Source: Magnetococcales bacterium
Lineage (GTDB): Bacteria; Pseudomonadota; Magnetococcia; Magnetococcales; JADFYX01
Direction: 5' to 3'
Assembly: GCA_015232405.1 (NCBI GenBank)
Contig: JADFZS010000004.1
Span: 1 to 64,000 of the forward strand
Length of the DNA: 64,000 nt
The position numbers and the translations under genes were made by a program. Positions 17,288-26,443 of this stretch are shown piece by piece; within the stretch, counting starts at the first letter, position 1, and each line of letters opens with the position of its first letter. The notes beneath the pieces were generated by a model. It saw only the letters and a program-made list of their open reading frames with translations. It did no database searches and was not told the origin of the DNA.

Positions 17288-20200
17288 TTAAAAAGAGAAA
17301 GTTACCCGTGGCCCCTTTTTATCATCAACGTTTGGCGGTACTGGCAAACAGGAAAAAATCCTATCCATTGATACTTTTCCTTTGGTAACCAGATAGTTTT
17401 TAACCACTGCTGCTCGCTCTTTAGCCAGAGAGTTCAACTTTTGCGTTATTAAAATATCCTCCGGCTTACTGTTATCAGAAATGACATTTGTAGATGAAAC
17501 AGCTGCCAACATTCCCAGTTTCTTGGCCTCAGCCCCCTTGACCTTAGCCACAAAAGAATCAGTTTTGTAGATTGTTTTAATTGTTCGGGATAGCTTTTTT
17601 GCCTCTTTAGAGGTGGGTAAAACTCCTATTGATACAGCATGCCACGTTATGCCACTCTTACCTTTTAGTTCTCTAATTAATACCTTGTGCCCTCTTTTTT
17701 GCCAAATATCACGTGATTTATTTGCCCGGGCTATTTTTTTAAATGAGGCAACCCGTACCGTATAGAACTTCTCCAACACTCGGCTTTTTGTCACGTCAAC
17801 CTGTTGAGATGGTTGATTATTTGTGGTTTCTGGTGAGCTATCATCTTTTGACTCTTTACCAATTTTGCTGGTTAAGACCAGTTGATCTTTTGGCACCACA
17901 ATACCACAAGCGGTGATACGCTTTTTTTTCTGTTTAGCCAAAAATGTTGCAATTTCATCCAGCACTTTTTTTTCATCTTGGTTGAGAAAGCTACTGCCAG
18001 CCTTGAAATTAACGGGTTTTAAGTTGCTTTGCTGGGCGGAATCTATAGCTGCTGATCCCACCATATCAACAGCAGCAAGGGCCAAACCTACAGGGCCAAG
18101 AGCAACAATTGCAGTAGTTTTAGCTGCTTTTACCGAAACCCCACCAACTACCTTGTTTATCGCCTCACTAAAATCAACATTCGGTTTATCTATAGTACCA
18201 GAAACAGGAATGGCCATTTTAATATCACCATTATTGCTTCTTAAAAGATTGAGAGCGGCATCCATTGGCATAGGAAGTTTTTTGCTTATCTCCTTAGATT
18301 TTAAGCTCTTGGCTGAAACCAGATTAAACATTTTCAAGTTCAGTTTGTTTTTGCCATCAATTTTATTATCAGCAACCTTGGTATCGGTGCTGATGTCCAG
18401 TGTGCCACTTTTTATAAGATAACCAAGTTCAGGAACTACATATGAGGAGTATGGCGGTAAATCAAAGGCGTTAATTGCACCTTTTACAACCAAATCAGGT
18501 GTTTCATTTAACGGTTTGGCACTGCCAGCAAAATCAAATTTGCCATATTCACCTACACCACCAATAATTTTAAAAGCTGTTTCATCCCCTGGTGCTTCAC
18601 TATCTATTGGCCCTATTTCTAATGTATCGATACGCCCATTAACCAAAACTGCCGGTTTTACCCCTTCATCAAACAGGGTAAACGTAAGACCTTTGGGTAG
18701 TGTGAGAGAGCCAAGGCTATATGCAAGAGCACTCTTTGCAGCTTGATCTTCTTGATCACTGGTTTCACCCTGATTATCAAGATCACTTTTTACAGTTTGC
18801 TCTTTAGATTCAGCATTGTCAGGGGGATCTTGTGTTAAACTCTCCTCTTTTGCTTGAGTATCACCTGGCAAGGTTTGATCTAGCTTTTCATTGTTGTCTG
18901 CAACTGCGGTTTTCTTCTCTTCCAAGGTCCAGGGCCATTTACCTGCCAAAGAGCGGTGAATATATACGCTACTATCTGTCACATTTATAGCTTGAAGAGT
19001 CAATCGGCCTTGGGAGCTGTACTGCAACTGTTGAAGATCAATCTCCTCAAGAGCCAATATTGGTTTGTTATTTCCAGTAACCTGGACATTCAACTGGCCT
19101 AGTTTAACCTCTTTAACAGCAACATTTTTATCGACACCAAATTTAAGCTCATCTAACAACAGCCTGTTGAAAGCTAATAGACTATTTTTGTCAGGTGTCA
19201 AAGCAGCAGATCCATTGACCCCGGTTAATAAAATTGAACCATTGCCGCCTTTGGGATTTACACTACCTTTAAATGAAAAATCAGTAAGGGTAACTCCCAC
19301 CGGTTTTTCTCCAGTCATATTAAATGAACCATTTTGGGTTGTCAGCTCACCCTCCACAGTACCAGTTGGGGAAGATGCTTGGGGTAGAGCAGCATATAAT
19401 CCCCCTCTGAAGATAGTTAAGGGCAGTTGTAGTGCTATATTATCCTGGGTTATTTGAAAACCCGCCAACTCAAGAGTACCATTTGCTTTTAAATTGGTAG
19501 TTTGAGTTTTTGAATAAGCGATATCAAGATCAAGGTTTGAAGAAAAACTACCCTGTAAAGAGGGTGGGATAGTGGCTACAAACTGTTTAGGAATTGCCAA
19601 AGAGAATTTGTCTATATCTAAGTGACCGTTGAACTCAACCACTGGAGTAAAAGGGGTTGCCTGACCGTATAAGGCTAAACTCCCTCTATCCAATGCCACA
19701 TCAAGTGCAAGACCTATCTGACTGGCGCTATGCAAAAGACCAGGAGAGCTTAACTGTAACCGCCTAAGAACAATGGTATTATACCTTTTTAACTCCTGTA
19801 TATTAAATGTGAGTTGCGATAGTAAAATTCCTCTAAAGCCAACTCCTAGTTCATCAATTATAAATGGGGCTTCTGCCTCTGGACTGGTGGGGGTTGAATT
19901 GTTGTTACTGGCTTCTTCCTGGCTTTTTGGTAGCTCCACTCCAGCCACCTGCCAATTCCCGCCTTCCAACTCTTTTAACCAGATTCCCCCTTTATGAAGG
20001 AGAATACGATCAACAATAATCTGTTGTTTTATTAGACTTCTTAAAGATATATCAACAGCCAACTTAGACATTTGCAAAACTGGCTCATCTTTTTGCAAAA
20101 ACTCCAAACCGATCAACTCAACCCTACCTTCAAGAGGTTTGATCTTACCCTCTTGCAAGCGAACCTCTAGACCCGGAAGCCCCTTTTCAAGTCCCCAAAC

Positions 20201-20317
20201 CATCCAGGTTGTTGCTGTGTACAAAACCCCAGCAATTGACAGTGCAATAAAAACTATTAAATAAACCAGAAATTTGCCAAAACCGGATTTTGGCTTTTCA
20301 TCCAATAAATATTCCAC
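17288..20317 (-). CDS. DUF748 (AsmA-like) protein with an OmpA-like tail interrupted by a SPOR domain
   Basis: A 1009-residue protein. An N-terminal TM helix (about 17-36) is followed by a long beta-rich DUF748 region with AsmA-like repeats (about 40-760), broken by an acidic Gln/Glu/Asp-rich linker (about 465-525). The C-terminus of DUF748 proteins is usually an OmpA-like segment. Here its first half (LNQDEKKVLDEIATFLAKQ, about 779-797) and second half (LAKERAAVVKNYL, about 963-975) are separated by a SPOR domain (about 847-926, FYTVRVASFKKI). AsmA-like proteins probably bridge the envelope to move lipids. The OmpA-like and SPOR parts suggest attachment to peptidoglycan. Confidence 0.82.
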   Translation of the reverse strand: MEYLLDEKPKSGFGKFLVYLIVFIALSIAGVLYTATTWMVWGLEKGLPGLEVRLQEGKIKPLEGRVELIGLEFLQKDEPVLQMSKLAVDISLRSLIKQQIIVDRILLHKGGIWLKELEGGNWQVAGVELPKSQEEASNNNSTPTSPEAEAPFIIDELGVGFRGILLSQLTFNIQELKRYNTIVLRRLQLSSPGLLHSASQIGLALDVALDRGSLALYGQATPFTPVVEFNGHLDIDKFSLAIPKQFVATIPPSLQGSFSSNLDLDIAYSKTQTTNLKANGTLELAGFQITQDNIALQLPLTIFRGGLYAALPQASSPTGTVEGELTTQNGSFNMTGEKPVGVTLTDFSFKGSVNPKGGNGSILLTGVNGSAALTPDKNSLLAFNRLLLDELKFGVDKNVAVKEVKLGQLNVQVTGNNKPILALEEIDLQQLQYSSQGRLTLQAINVTDSSVYIHRSLAGKWPWTLEEKKTAVADNNEKLDQTLPGDTQAKEESLTQDPPDNAESKEQTVKSDLDNQGETSDQEDQAAKSALAYSLGSLTLPKGLTFTLFDEGVKPAVLVNGRIDTLEIGPIDSEAPGDETAFKIIGGVGEYGKFDFAGSAKPLNETPDLVVKGAINAFDLPPYSSYVVPELGYLIKSGTLDISTDTKVADNKIDGKNKLNLKMFNLVSAKSLKSKEISKKLPMPMDAALNLLRSNNGDIKMAIPVSGTIDKPNVDFSEAINKVVGGVSVKAAKTTAIVALGPVGLALAAVDMVGSAAIDSAQQSNLKPVNFKAGSSFLNQDEKKVLDEIATFLAKQKKKRITACGIVVPKDQLVLTSKIGKESKDDSSPETTNNQPSQQVDVTKSRVLEKFYTVRVASFKKIARANKSRDIWQKRGHKVLIRELKGKSGITWHAVSIGVLPTSKEAKKLSRTIKTIYKTDSFVAKVKGAEAKKLGMLAAVSSTNVISDNSKPEDILITQKLNSLAKERAAVVKNYLVTKGKVSMDRIFSCLPVPPNVDDKKGPRVTFSF

Positions 20318-20804
20318 AAATATATCCTTATTTAACCAAACCTTTACTTAAAAACTTCTTTTTGGCTGTTCTTAAGAATTTAACAGTAACATGTTTATAG
20401 CATCTTTCTTTTATAAGCTACTGTTGCTACTAAGTTTTTCATATATATGTAACCAAAGATAAATACAAACACGACCAAACAGATGCTGAAGCCATATTTA
20501 CACCAAATATAACAACATGTTACGCTATATACAGCAGATCAGATCGAGCTAATGGTTTTTAAGTGTAATTAATGAACTAAAAATTGTATATAGTTAAAAC
20601 CAAAGAGGATTATTTAATCAGTTAACAGATTAATCAACAAACCCTATCCAAACCAATCGACTTATCAAACCCACAGAGTGGCAAAAAATTAACAAAAAAT
20701 CAAACTGATATTAATTAAATTTAACTCACACAATGTTAATTTTATGATGTATACTGGATTAGCAAATATATTGTGTTGAACACAGAGATTTGGGGGCAGA
20801 GGTG
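20318..20804. other. AT-rich intergenic region
   Basis: About 490 bp without a credible gene between divergent genes. A TATACT hexamer at about 20750-20755 could be the -10 box for the TonB receptor remnant, without a clear -35. I see no iron box or strong hairpin. Confidence 0.5.
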
Positions 20805-22095
20805 ATGAACAAACTGAAAACAGGTTGGTTCATGACGTTGGGGCTTATTATTTATCTCTGTTGTCCAGGATATGCTACAGCTGATAACACAGCAGTAGAT
20901 GAGGTTGATTTTTTTGACCTATCCATCGAAGAACTTTCTGAAATAACCATAACCGCTGCCTCAGAATTTACTGAAACACCATTGAGCGTTGCCTCAAGCG
21001 TATCAACGATACAGGAAAAAGATTGGCAAAAATATGGGGCCAGACGTAGTAACGATGCTCTATCCCACCTACCAGGAGTTGATTTTGTCTCCATAATTGA
21101 GGGTAGCCAGGCCATCCGAATTCGGGGGTATAGCTCTGTGGCTCCGAGGGGTCACGCCTATCTTTTGGACGGTGTTCCTATTAACTCATTCGCATTTAAT
21201 ACCAGTAGTTACAACATGAACAACGCTGGTATTTATGGGCTGCAAAATATCGAATTGATCAGGGGTCCGGTTGCTGTTCAGTACGGCACTGACGCTTTTC
21301 ACGGTGCAGTTGCCATGCAGAGCTATGGGGCAGACAGTCCTGAGACCAGGATTCATACCGCTGTTGCTTCTAACAATATGGCAACTTTAAATCTGCGCCA
21401 TACCAGCGATTTTAACAACCATATCATGAATGTATCGTTACAGTCATTAAAACAGGGAGATCAAGAACAGTCCTATTCATGGACAGACTCTTCTGCCAAC
21501 CTTTCCGGAACAGGTAGTTGGGAAAACAAAGAAGAGTTTTTTATGGGTATGGTTAAATTACGCTCTCAGATTGATTCGGGCTGGTATTATGATGTTGGGC
21601 TATATTTAAAAGAGGAGGAGTTGGATAATTTTCCCGGTTACGGCAATTTTTTCGGTACATCATTAAGGGATAGAGATCTATTTTCCAACCATAATAATTT
21701 ACAGATGGTCAGAGCAAAGGTGGGACACCATCTAGATAATGATATTGATATGGAGGTGGAGGGTTTTCACTGGCGATCTGGCATTCGTGATCACCGCTGG
21801 CGACAATACAGCGATCAACGTCAGTGGAGCAAAGATGAGTTTCGTAGCGGTATTAATTTAACGGTTAAACAAGAGGATAACCCGTTAAATACCCGCTGGT
21901 CCCTAGCGCTACCTTGATACTTTTTGGCAAACAGATCTACACGCCTCTTATCTTCATAACGAAAAATACAACTTTAGCCTTGATATCCGTAATCTGTTTG
22001 ATCGTGACAATGTACAGCCAAGTGTTTTTCTTACCCAAGATGGCCTACCTGGAGAACCTCTTTCGGTGATGCTATCTCTTAGGATGGATCTGTAG
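20805..22095 (+). pseudogene. TonB-dependent receptor, internally deleted and frameshifted
   Basis: ATG at 20805 (purine-rich AGAGGTG upstream) starts a receptor with a signal peptide, a TonB-box-like stretch (SEITITAAS) and a good plug domain (IRIRGYSSVAPRGH, LLDGVPIN, IELIRGPVAVQYGTDAFHGA). The frame ends at 21917. Directly after, in the +1 frame from 21916, come the last strands of a receptor barrel (YNFSLDIRNLFDRDNVQPS and LSVMLSLRMDL) ending at 22095. Total coding material is about 430 residues against 600-750 for intact receptors, so the middle of the barrel is missing and the ends are out of frame. The substrate class is unknown. Confidence 0.88.
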
Positions 22096-22170
22096 TAAAA
22101 AATAGTTCTTAAAAAACCCTTTGAAATTTTTTTTCTCCATGCTTTTAAAAAATGGTGCTGATCAAATCAG

Positions 22171-22440
22171 TTATTTTAAATTGTTTTTAGCATAAGCTTT
22201 CATATGATCCATCCCGCGAAAAACATCAGCCATTGGTACGGCATCGCTTTTTTCTGACTCATCGGTTTCAATCTGTTGTTCCGTCTCCTGTATGCTGGCA
22301 AACCTCTCTGCTCTGCCCTCCTCTTGATCTATCAATAGGCGCAAACCTTCACGGATCACCTCGCTAGCAGAGCTATATCGCCCCTCTTTAACTCGATCTT
22401 TGACAAATTTTTCCAATGCAGGTGGCAGACTAATATTCAT
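22171..22440 (-). CDS. ParD-like antitoxin, apparently without toxin
   Basis: An 89-residue ribbon-helix-helix protein: MNISLPPALEKFVKDRVKEG then RYSSASEVIREGLRLL, the standard N-terminal DNA-binding motif of ParD/CopG antitoxins. The C-terminal half is acidic and would normally wrap the ParE toxin. parE is expected just downstream on the same strand, but that space (below 22171) holds only the TonB receptor remnant, and no ParE-like frame is seen upstream. It is therefore an orphan antitoxin, either a relic or acting against a distant toxin. Confidence 0.82.
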   Translation of the reverse strand: MNISLPPALEKFVKDRVKEGRYSSASEVIREGLRLLIDQEEGRAERFASIQETEQQIETDESEKSDAVPMADVFRGMDHMKAYAKNNLK

Positions 22441-22961
22441 AAAAAATCCCTAAACAAAATTTACAATGTGTCGATTATAGCATTTATTGCTATTAATTGT
22501 TATATATTATATCGTTTGCATAATTTCTATCTATAATATTACTGATATCTCTAAATTCAAGATCTGATATATTTTGTTATTTCGTTAATTTATCCCGCCC
22601 CAAAGTCTAGACAAATCTGTATCTATTATTTCGCCGACAATCGTCGGACCATATGCATAAAAATAGAAATTGAAAAAGTGAGCACCCTCGCTTTTTCAAA
22701 TAATAGCAAGAAACTTGCCTACTCGAATTTGATACCTACCACCCGACAACAACAAATAATGCTATTTTCTGACATATCATGGTATATACGGTTCTTATTT
22801 GACATTATATGGCCAAAAAAAATGACCTTGTGGTTTTTGTCATCGGGCAATGTTCCACGGGCAGCACCTATCAACATGCTTTTGCATTCACTCTGTTTAT
22901 TATGCAGGAGATAGAGGACAAACAAGTGATCTATAGGAATGATCCTAGAAACAGCAGTTTT
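22441..22961. other. Intergenic region with two hairpins
   Basis: About 520 bp. Short frames on both strands lack ribosome-binding sites and family resemblance, so I read them as non-coding. CCGAC(AATC)GTCGG at about 22635-22648 is a small hairpin, and a longer one follows at 22670-22700. Confidence 0.5.
22670..22700. terminator. Strong hairpin, possible bidirectional terminator
   Basis: TTGAAAAAGTGAG, a four-base loop and CTCGCTTTTTCAA: a near-perfect stem of 12-13 pairs with A and T runs inside its arms. It may end the msrB transcript (minus strand), although it lies about 260 bp past its stop. The lack of a clean T tract lowers confidence. Confidence 0.4.
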
Positions 22962-23456
22962 TTAGCCGATAGATGCAGGAATAAACTTAAGGGCCAGCCC
23001 ATTATTACACCAACGGTCAAATGTAGGTTTGGGACCATCTTTAAATACATGCCCTTGATGTCCACCACACCGAGCGCAGTGATATTCGGTACGGGGAAAC
23101 AGTATGCGAAAATCTTTTTTGCGCCCGACATTTTTTTCAATAGCTCGATAGAAGCTAGGCCAACCAGTACCGCTATCATATTTCATATCTGAGGTGAAAA
23201 GCCTGTTATCACAACCAGCACAAACATAATCACCTTTACGCTTTTCATGGTTTAAATGGCTGGAAAAAGGTCGTTCGGTCCCCTCCTCACGTAAGATTCG
23301 ATACTGGGCTGTGGTTAGCAGCGACCGCCAATCCTCTTCACTGCGAGTTATAGGAAAGACCTTTTTTGTTGGTTTCTCCCCTGCCAGAATTTGCGGTGAT
23401 ATGGCTGCAACACCACCAAAGGCCAACAATTTCAAACAAAAATTTCTTCGTAACAT
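22962..23456 (-). CDS. msrB: Peptide-methionine (R)-S-oxide reductase, exported
   Basis: MsrB of about 164 residues, which reduces methionine-R-sulfoxide. Four zinc cysteines are seen as CAGC and CARC (followed by GGHQGHVF), and the catalytic cysteine lies in DRWCNNG near the C-terminus. The N-terminus LRRNFCLKLLAFGGVAA has a twin-arginine motif and a hydrophobic core, so it is probably a Tat substrate acting in the periplasm. I chose ATG at 23456 rather than TTG at 23468. It lies 70 bp downstream of msrA, on the same strand, and the two together would repair both sulfoxide isomers in exported proteins. Confidence 0.93.
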   Translation of the reverse strand: MLRRNFCLKLLAFGGVAAISPQILAGEKPTKKVFPITRSEEDWRSLLTTAQYRILREEGTERPFSSHLNHEKRKGDYVCAGCDNRLFTSDMKYDSGTGWPSFYRAIEKNVGRKKDFRILFPRTEYHCARCGGHQGHVFKDGPKPTFDRWCNNGLALKFIPASIG

Positions 23457-23525
23457 AATATATATCAAGCTTGTGTGTCTTGTTTACGGTAGATAAACAT
23501 CAACATACAAACCAGCTCCTGTTAT

Positions 23526-24146
23526 TTACTTGCTTTGACTCCCCCACAACTCCTTAAGTCGCTTATCCCTGCCACAATTAAATCGGTAAAATTTATATTG
23601 GTAGGGGTTGGTGTTGTGATAATTTTGATGATAATCTTCTGCTGGATAGAAAACACCAGCCTTGGTTATCTCTGTAACTATTGGTGCGGAAAAAGTTTTT
23701 GTTTTTATCACCCTTTCGCGAGATTTCTTGGCAAGCTCCAACTGCTCATCATTTACATAAAAAATTCCTGATCTATACTGCTCACCATAGTCACAAAATT
23801 GTCGTTTTGATGTAGTTGGGTCGACATTTACCCAAAAAATTTGTAATAGCTCTTGATAGCTCACCTTGCTAGGATCGAACATAACCTCAACAGCTTCAGT
23901 ATGTCCGGTTTTGCCGGAAGAGACCTCTTTATATTTTGGGTTTACTTTATGACCACCTATATAACCAGATATGGTGCTAGTAACCCCTTTTACTTCATCA
24001 TACAGATGTTCAACACACCAGAAACAGCCCCCAGCAAAAATAGCTCTCTCAAGCTTTGCCTCCTTGGTCGCTCCGTAGACTGTCGTAACAAAAAACCCCG
24101 AAAAAAACAGAGAGCAAAAAATATATAATTTTATCATGATTTTCAT
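23526..24146 (-). CDS. msrA: Peptide-methionine (S)-S-oxide reductase, exported
   Basis: MsrA of about 206 residues with the catalytic motif GGCFWCVEH, then GYIGGH and FWVNVDPTT(S)KRQFCDYGEQYRS-type segments, all family hallmarks, and a C-terminal cysteine region for recycling. A hydrophobic N-terminus (IMIKLYIFCSLFFSGFF) ending near VYGA is a signal peptide, so the enzyme works in the periplasm. ATG at 24146 overlaps the stop of the upstream gene as ATGA, better than the TTG at 24155. The order is DUF349-like, msrA, msrB. Confidence 0.93.
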   Translation of the reverse strand: MKIMIKLYIFCSLFFSGFFVTTVYGATKEAKLERAIFAGGCFWCVEHLYDEVKGVTSTISGYIGGHKVNPKYKEVSSGKTGHTEAVEVMFDPSKVSYQELLQIFWVNVDPTTSKRQFCDYGEQYRSGIFYVNDEQLELAKKSRERVIKTKTFSAPIVTEITKAGVFYPAEDYHQNYHNTNPYQYKFYRFNCGRDKRLKELWGSQSK

Positions 24147-24610
24147 GGTCCGCAAAAACTTGAAGAAAGCATAACTATTTGAGATTCAATCAACTGTAAG
24201 CTTGCAGTTTTTTGCGAAATATCCTCCTCAACCTCACGACATGACTCATTTATGAATGTCTCTATTGAAGATTGATCTACATCTCTATCTAGATTGTTAC
24301 GGCGATTTTGCAGATCTTTGATTGTGTTATGACAATTTTGGATCGACACGCGCAGCTCTTCGGCCTTATGCTGAAGATCGCTTAATTCATCTTGCAAATT
24401 GCTTCCCTTGTTATGATTACCCCGGGAGAAATAGTCGGCACGACGATCCATAAAGGTCTGCTGGGCTATGCGAAAACGGATAGAAAGAGAGTCGTCATCA
24501 GCAAGATTTAATGCATGAAATTGTTGACGCAAACCCCGCATTGCTTTTGCAGTTTTACGCCAATCAGTTGAATATGCCAGCTCTTCTGCTTGTCGTACTA
24601 TATCGAGCAT
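24143..24610 (-). CDS. DUF349-like helical protein
   Basis: A 155-residue, entirely helical, charged protein. The N-terminal half (WRKTAKAMRGLRQQFHAL, then IRFRIAQQTFMDRRADYF, about 17-80) follows the DUF349 pattern of a Trp, a basic helix and an FRxAxxxFxxRR-like helix. The second half is a coiled coil. It translationally overlaps msrA (ATGA). Some DUF349 proteins are linked to ribosomes or stress responses, but I make no functional claim. The link to exported Msr enzymes is unusual. Confidence 0.6.
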   Translation of the reverse strand: MLDIVRQAEELAYSTDWRKTAKAMRGLRQQFHALNLADDDSLSIRFRIAQQTFMDRRADYFSRGNHNKGSNLQDELSDLQHKAEELRVSIQNCHNTIKDLQNRRNNLDRDVDQSSIETFINESCREVEEDISQKTASLQLIESQIVMLSSSFCGP

Positions 24611-24863
24611 CTCTTACCTTTCGCACCAGTTTTTTTTATTTTTTAACCGCATATATAATCAGGATAAATAATACAATCTTTTAAAATTTTAAATCAATAG
24701 TAAACATTCGGACACTTTATCCCGACTACCCTTGTATACTATCTGCTGGATAGGATATGAAAGCTCACGGAATAAAACAATATTTACCGATACACCTTTG
24801 CAGCTTAAAGTGTTAGATTGCTCTATTCAAAAAAATGCTCAATAAAAAAAGGAAAAATTGTTC

Positions 24864-25604
24864 ATGAACAACGCCCCAAAAAGTGGGATGGGTTATCTTT
24901 TTTATGGTTTTAGCCTGATTAGCAAACCAGACTTACGAATTTTTGTCACCATACCCCTAATTATCAACTCCCTTTTATTTGCTACTGGTATCTGGTTTGC
25001 CTATGGGCAGCTGCAAAATTTAGTGGTCTGGGTTGAAGGTTATCTTCCAGGTTGGCTTTCATGGTTATCCTGGCTATTGATCCCTTTATTTATCATAGCC
25101 TCTATCTTGATAATATTTTTTACCTTTTCCATTGTAGCAAACTTGATTAGCGCACCTTTTAATAGCCTTTTGGCAGAAAAGGTCGAGGAGCATTTAACAG
25201 GTAACAAAATTCCCGAAGATGAAGGAGGCTGGCAACGAGTTCTAAAAGATATTATCCCTCTTTTCATGAATGAAATAGGCAAGAGTGTCTACTTTATAAC
25301 CAGGGCCATTCCACTGCTTATTCTATTTTTAATACCAGTAGTTAACTTGGTTGCCCCATTTATCTGGATGGTTTTCTCAGCGTGGATGATGGCACAGCAA
25401 TATGCAGATGTTCCCATGTCCAACCATGAGTTAAGCGGCAAAGAGGTTCGTCGTCGCCTAAACAGTGATAAATTTACATCTTTAAGTTTTGGTGGCAGTG
25501 TAATGGTGTTAACAATGATCCCAGTAATAAATTTCTTCGCCATGCCCGCAGCAGTCGCCGGAGCAACAGCTATGTGGGTTGAGAGGTTGCAGAAAATCAA
25601 ATAA
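24864..25604 (+). CDS. EI24/CysZ-like membrane protein
   Basis: A 246-residue protein with four or five long TM segments (about 30-52, 66-95, 145-175, 205-232) and an N-terminus (GMGYLFYGFSLISKPDLRIF) that fits the EI24 family. In enterobacteria CysZ of this family brings sulfate into the cell. The VANLISAPFNSLLAEKVE stretch is characteristic. No cysteine-biosynthesis genes are near, so sulfate transport is only a possibility. ATG at 24864 follows AAGGAAAA; a TTG lies six bases earlier. Confidence 0.8.
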   Translation: MNNAPKSGMGYLFYGFSLISKPDLRIFVTIPLIINSLLFATGIWFAYGQLQNLVVWVEGYLPGWLSWLSWLLIPLFIIASILIIFFTFSIVANLISAPFNSLLAEKVEEHLTGNKIPEDEGGWQRVLKDIIPLFMNEIGKSVYFITRAIPLLILFLIPVVNLVAPFIWMVFSAWMMAQQYADVPMSNHELSGKEVRRRLNSDKFTSLSFGGSVMVLTMIPVINFFAMPAAVAGATAMWVERLQKIK

Positions 25605-25718
25605 TTTCCTTAATGGGAAAAATTAATGTTAGAATATTGCAGTAAACTAACAAATGCAGTGACATTAATACAATTTGTAACTTTATGATCTAATAGTAGT
25701 AATTGCGGAGAGAACATA

Positions 25719-26051
25719 ATGACCAGACAAGCTGAGGTGGAGCTTTTAAAACAGATGCAGAGAATGAGGGATAGGTCTGGGATAAAGCCTATTCCGTTTT
25801 CTGATGCGGAGATTAACAGCGGTATGGCAGCTGCTTTTGCCTCGGCAATGGGTAGTAGTAATAAAACCCAGCAACAACAAGAACAAGAACAAGAACAACG
25901 AAAGCAACAGTTAAGAGCACTTCGTCAGGAGCTTCACACCCCTACCCCAGTTACACCTGTGACTAACGAGATTATGGAAGTATCGGAAATTCCTAAAAGT
26001 ATTGGTAGAAAACCACTGAACCACAAACGCTCATTTAGTGTAAAATGTTAG
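25719..26051 (+). CDS. Small Gln-rich protein, unknown
   Basis: A 110-residue hydrophilic protein with a good ribosome-binding site (GGAGAG). Residues about 52-72 are a run of Q, E and R (QQQQEQEQEQRKQQ), flanked by a helical N-terminal half and a Pro/Thr-rich tail with basic C-terminus. No TM or signal. It converges with the STAS gene, whose stop is 12 bp away. I recognise no family. Confidence 0.55.
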   Translation: MTRQAEVELLKQMQRMRDRSGIKPIPFSDAEINSGMAAAFASAMGSSNKTQQQQEQEQEQRKQQLRALRQELHTPTPVTPVTNEIMEVSEIPKSIGRKPLNHKRSFSVKC

Positions 26052-26063
26052 ATAAAAACTGTA

Positions 26064-26360
26064 TCACTCCATTTTAAACATTCTGTCAATATGAGCAATC
26101 TTGATTATCTCTTTAACAACATCGTTGGTGTGAGTTAACTCAATCTGCACATCTGCTCCCAATTTTTCCCGGAGCGCCAAAAGGCTGCCAATACCAGAGC
26201 TGTCAAGAAAACTGGCTTTTGCGAAGTTCACCTCACACTCGCTGATACCATGATCTCCAGCCATGATGAGTTTTTTAGGCTCTGTCCAGATTTCATGGGA
26301 ACATTTACCAATTAAATAAATAGTCAGTTTGCCACTGTCCAATACAGCCTCACAACCCAT
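26064..26360 (-). CDS. STAS-domain protein (anti-sigma factor antagonist type)
   Basis: A 98-residue single STAS domain. The key segment FLDSSGIGSLLAL (about 51-63) contains the DSSG motif whose serine is phosphorylated by RsbW/SpoIIAB-type kinases in partner-switching systems. No kinase gene is adjacent, but the receiver-ATPase gene at 49016-49927 in this window carries an RsbW-like ATPase domain and is a candidate partner (inference). Encoded about 85 bp downstream of nothing else on this strand except the coiled-coil gene that follows it. Confidence 0.85.
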   Translation of the reverse strand: MGCEAVLDSGKLTIYLIGKCSHEIWTEPKKLIMAGDHGISECEVNFAKASFLDSSGIGSLLALREKLGADVQIELTHTNDVVKEIIKIAHIDRMFKME

Positions 26361-26443
26361 GAATTTGACCTCTTAAATAAAATATAAAAACTATTCTAGC
26401 TGCTATTTTACTAGCAATCTAACACTCAGTAAATCAAGTCTTT

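Noticed and set aside
21900-21920. Programmed frameshift in the TonB receptor
   Set aside because: No slippery run is present and 200-300 barrel residues are missing, so decay is the better reading.
22678-23192. Plus-strand frames between parD and msrB
   Set aside because: They lack ribosome-binding sites, overlap msrB antisense and resemble no family.
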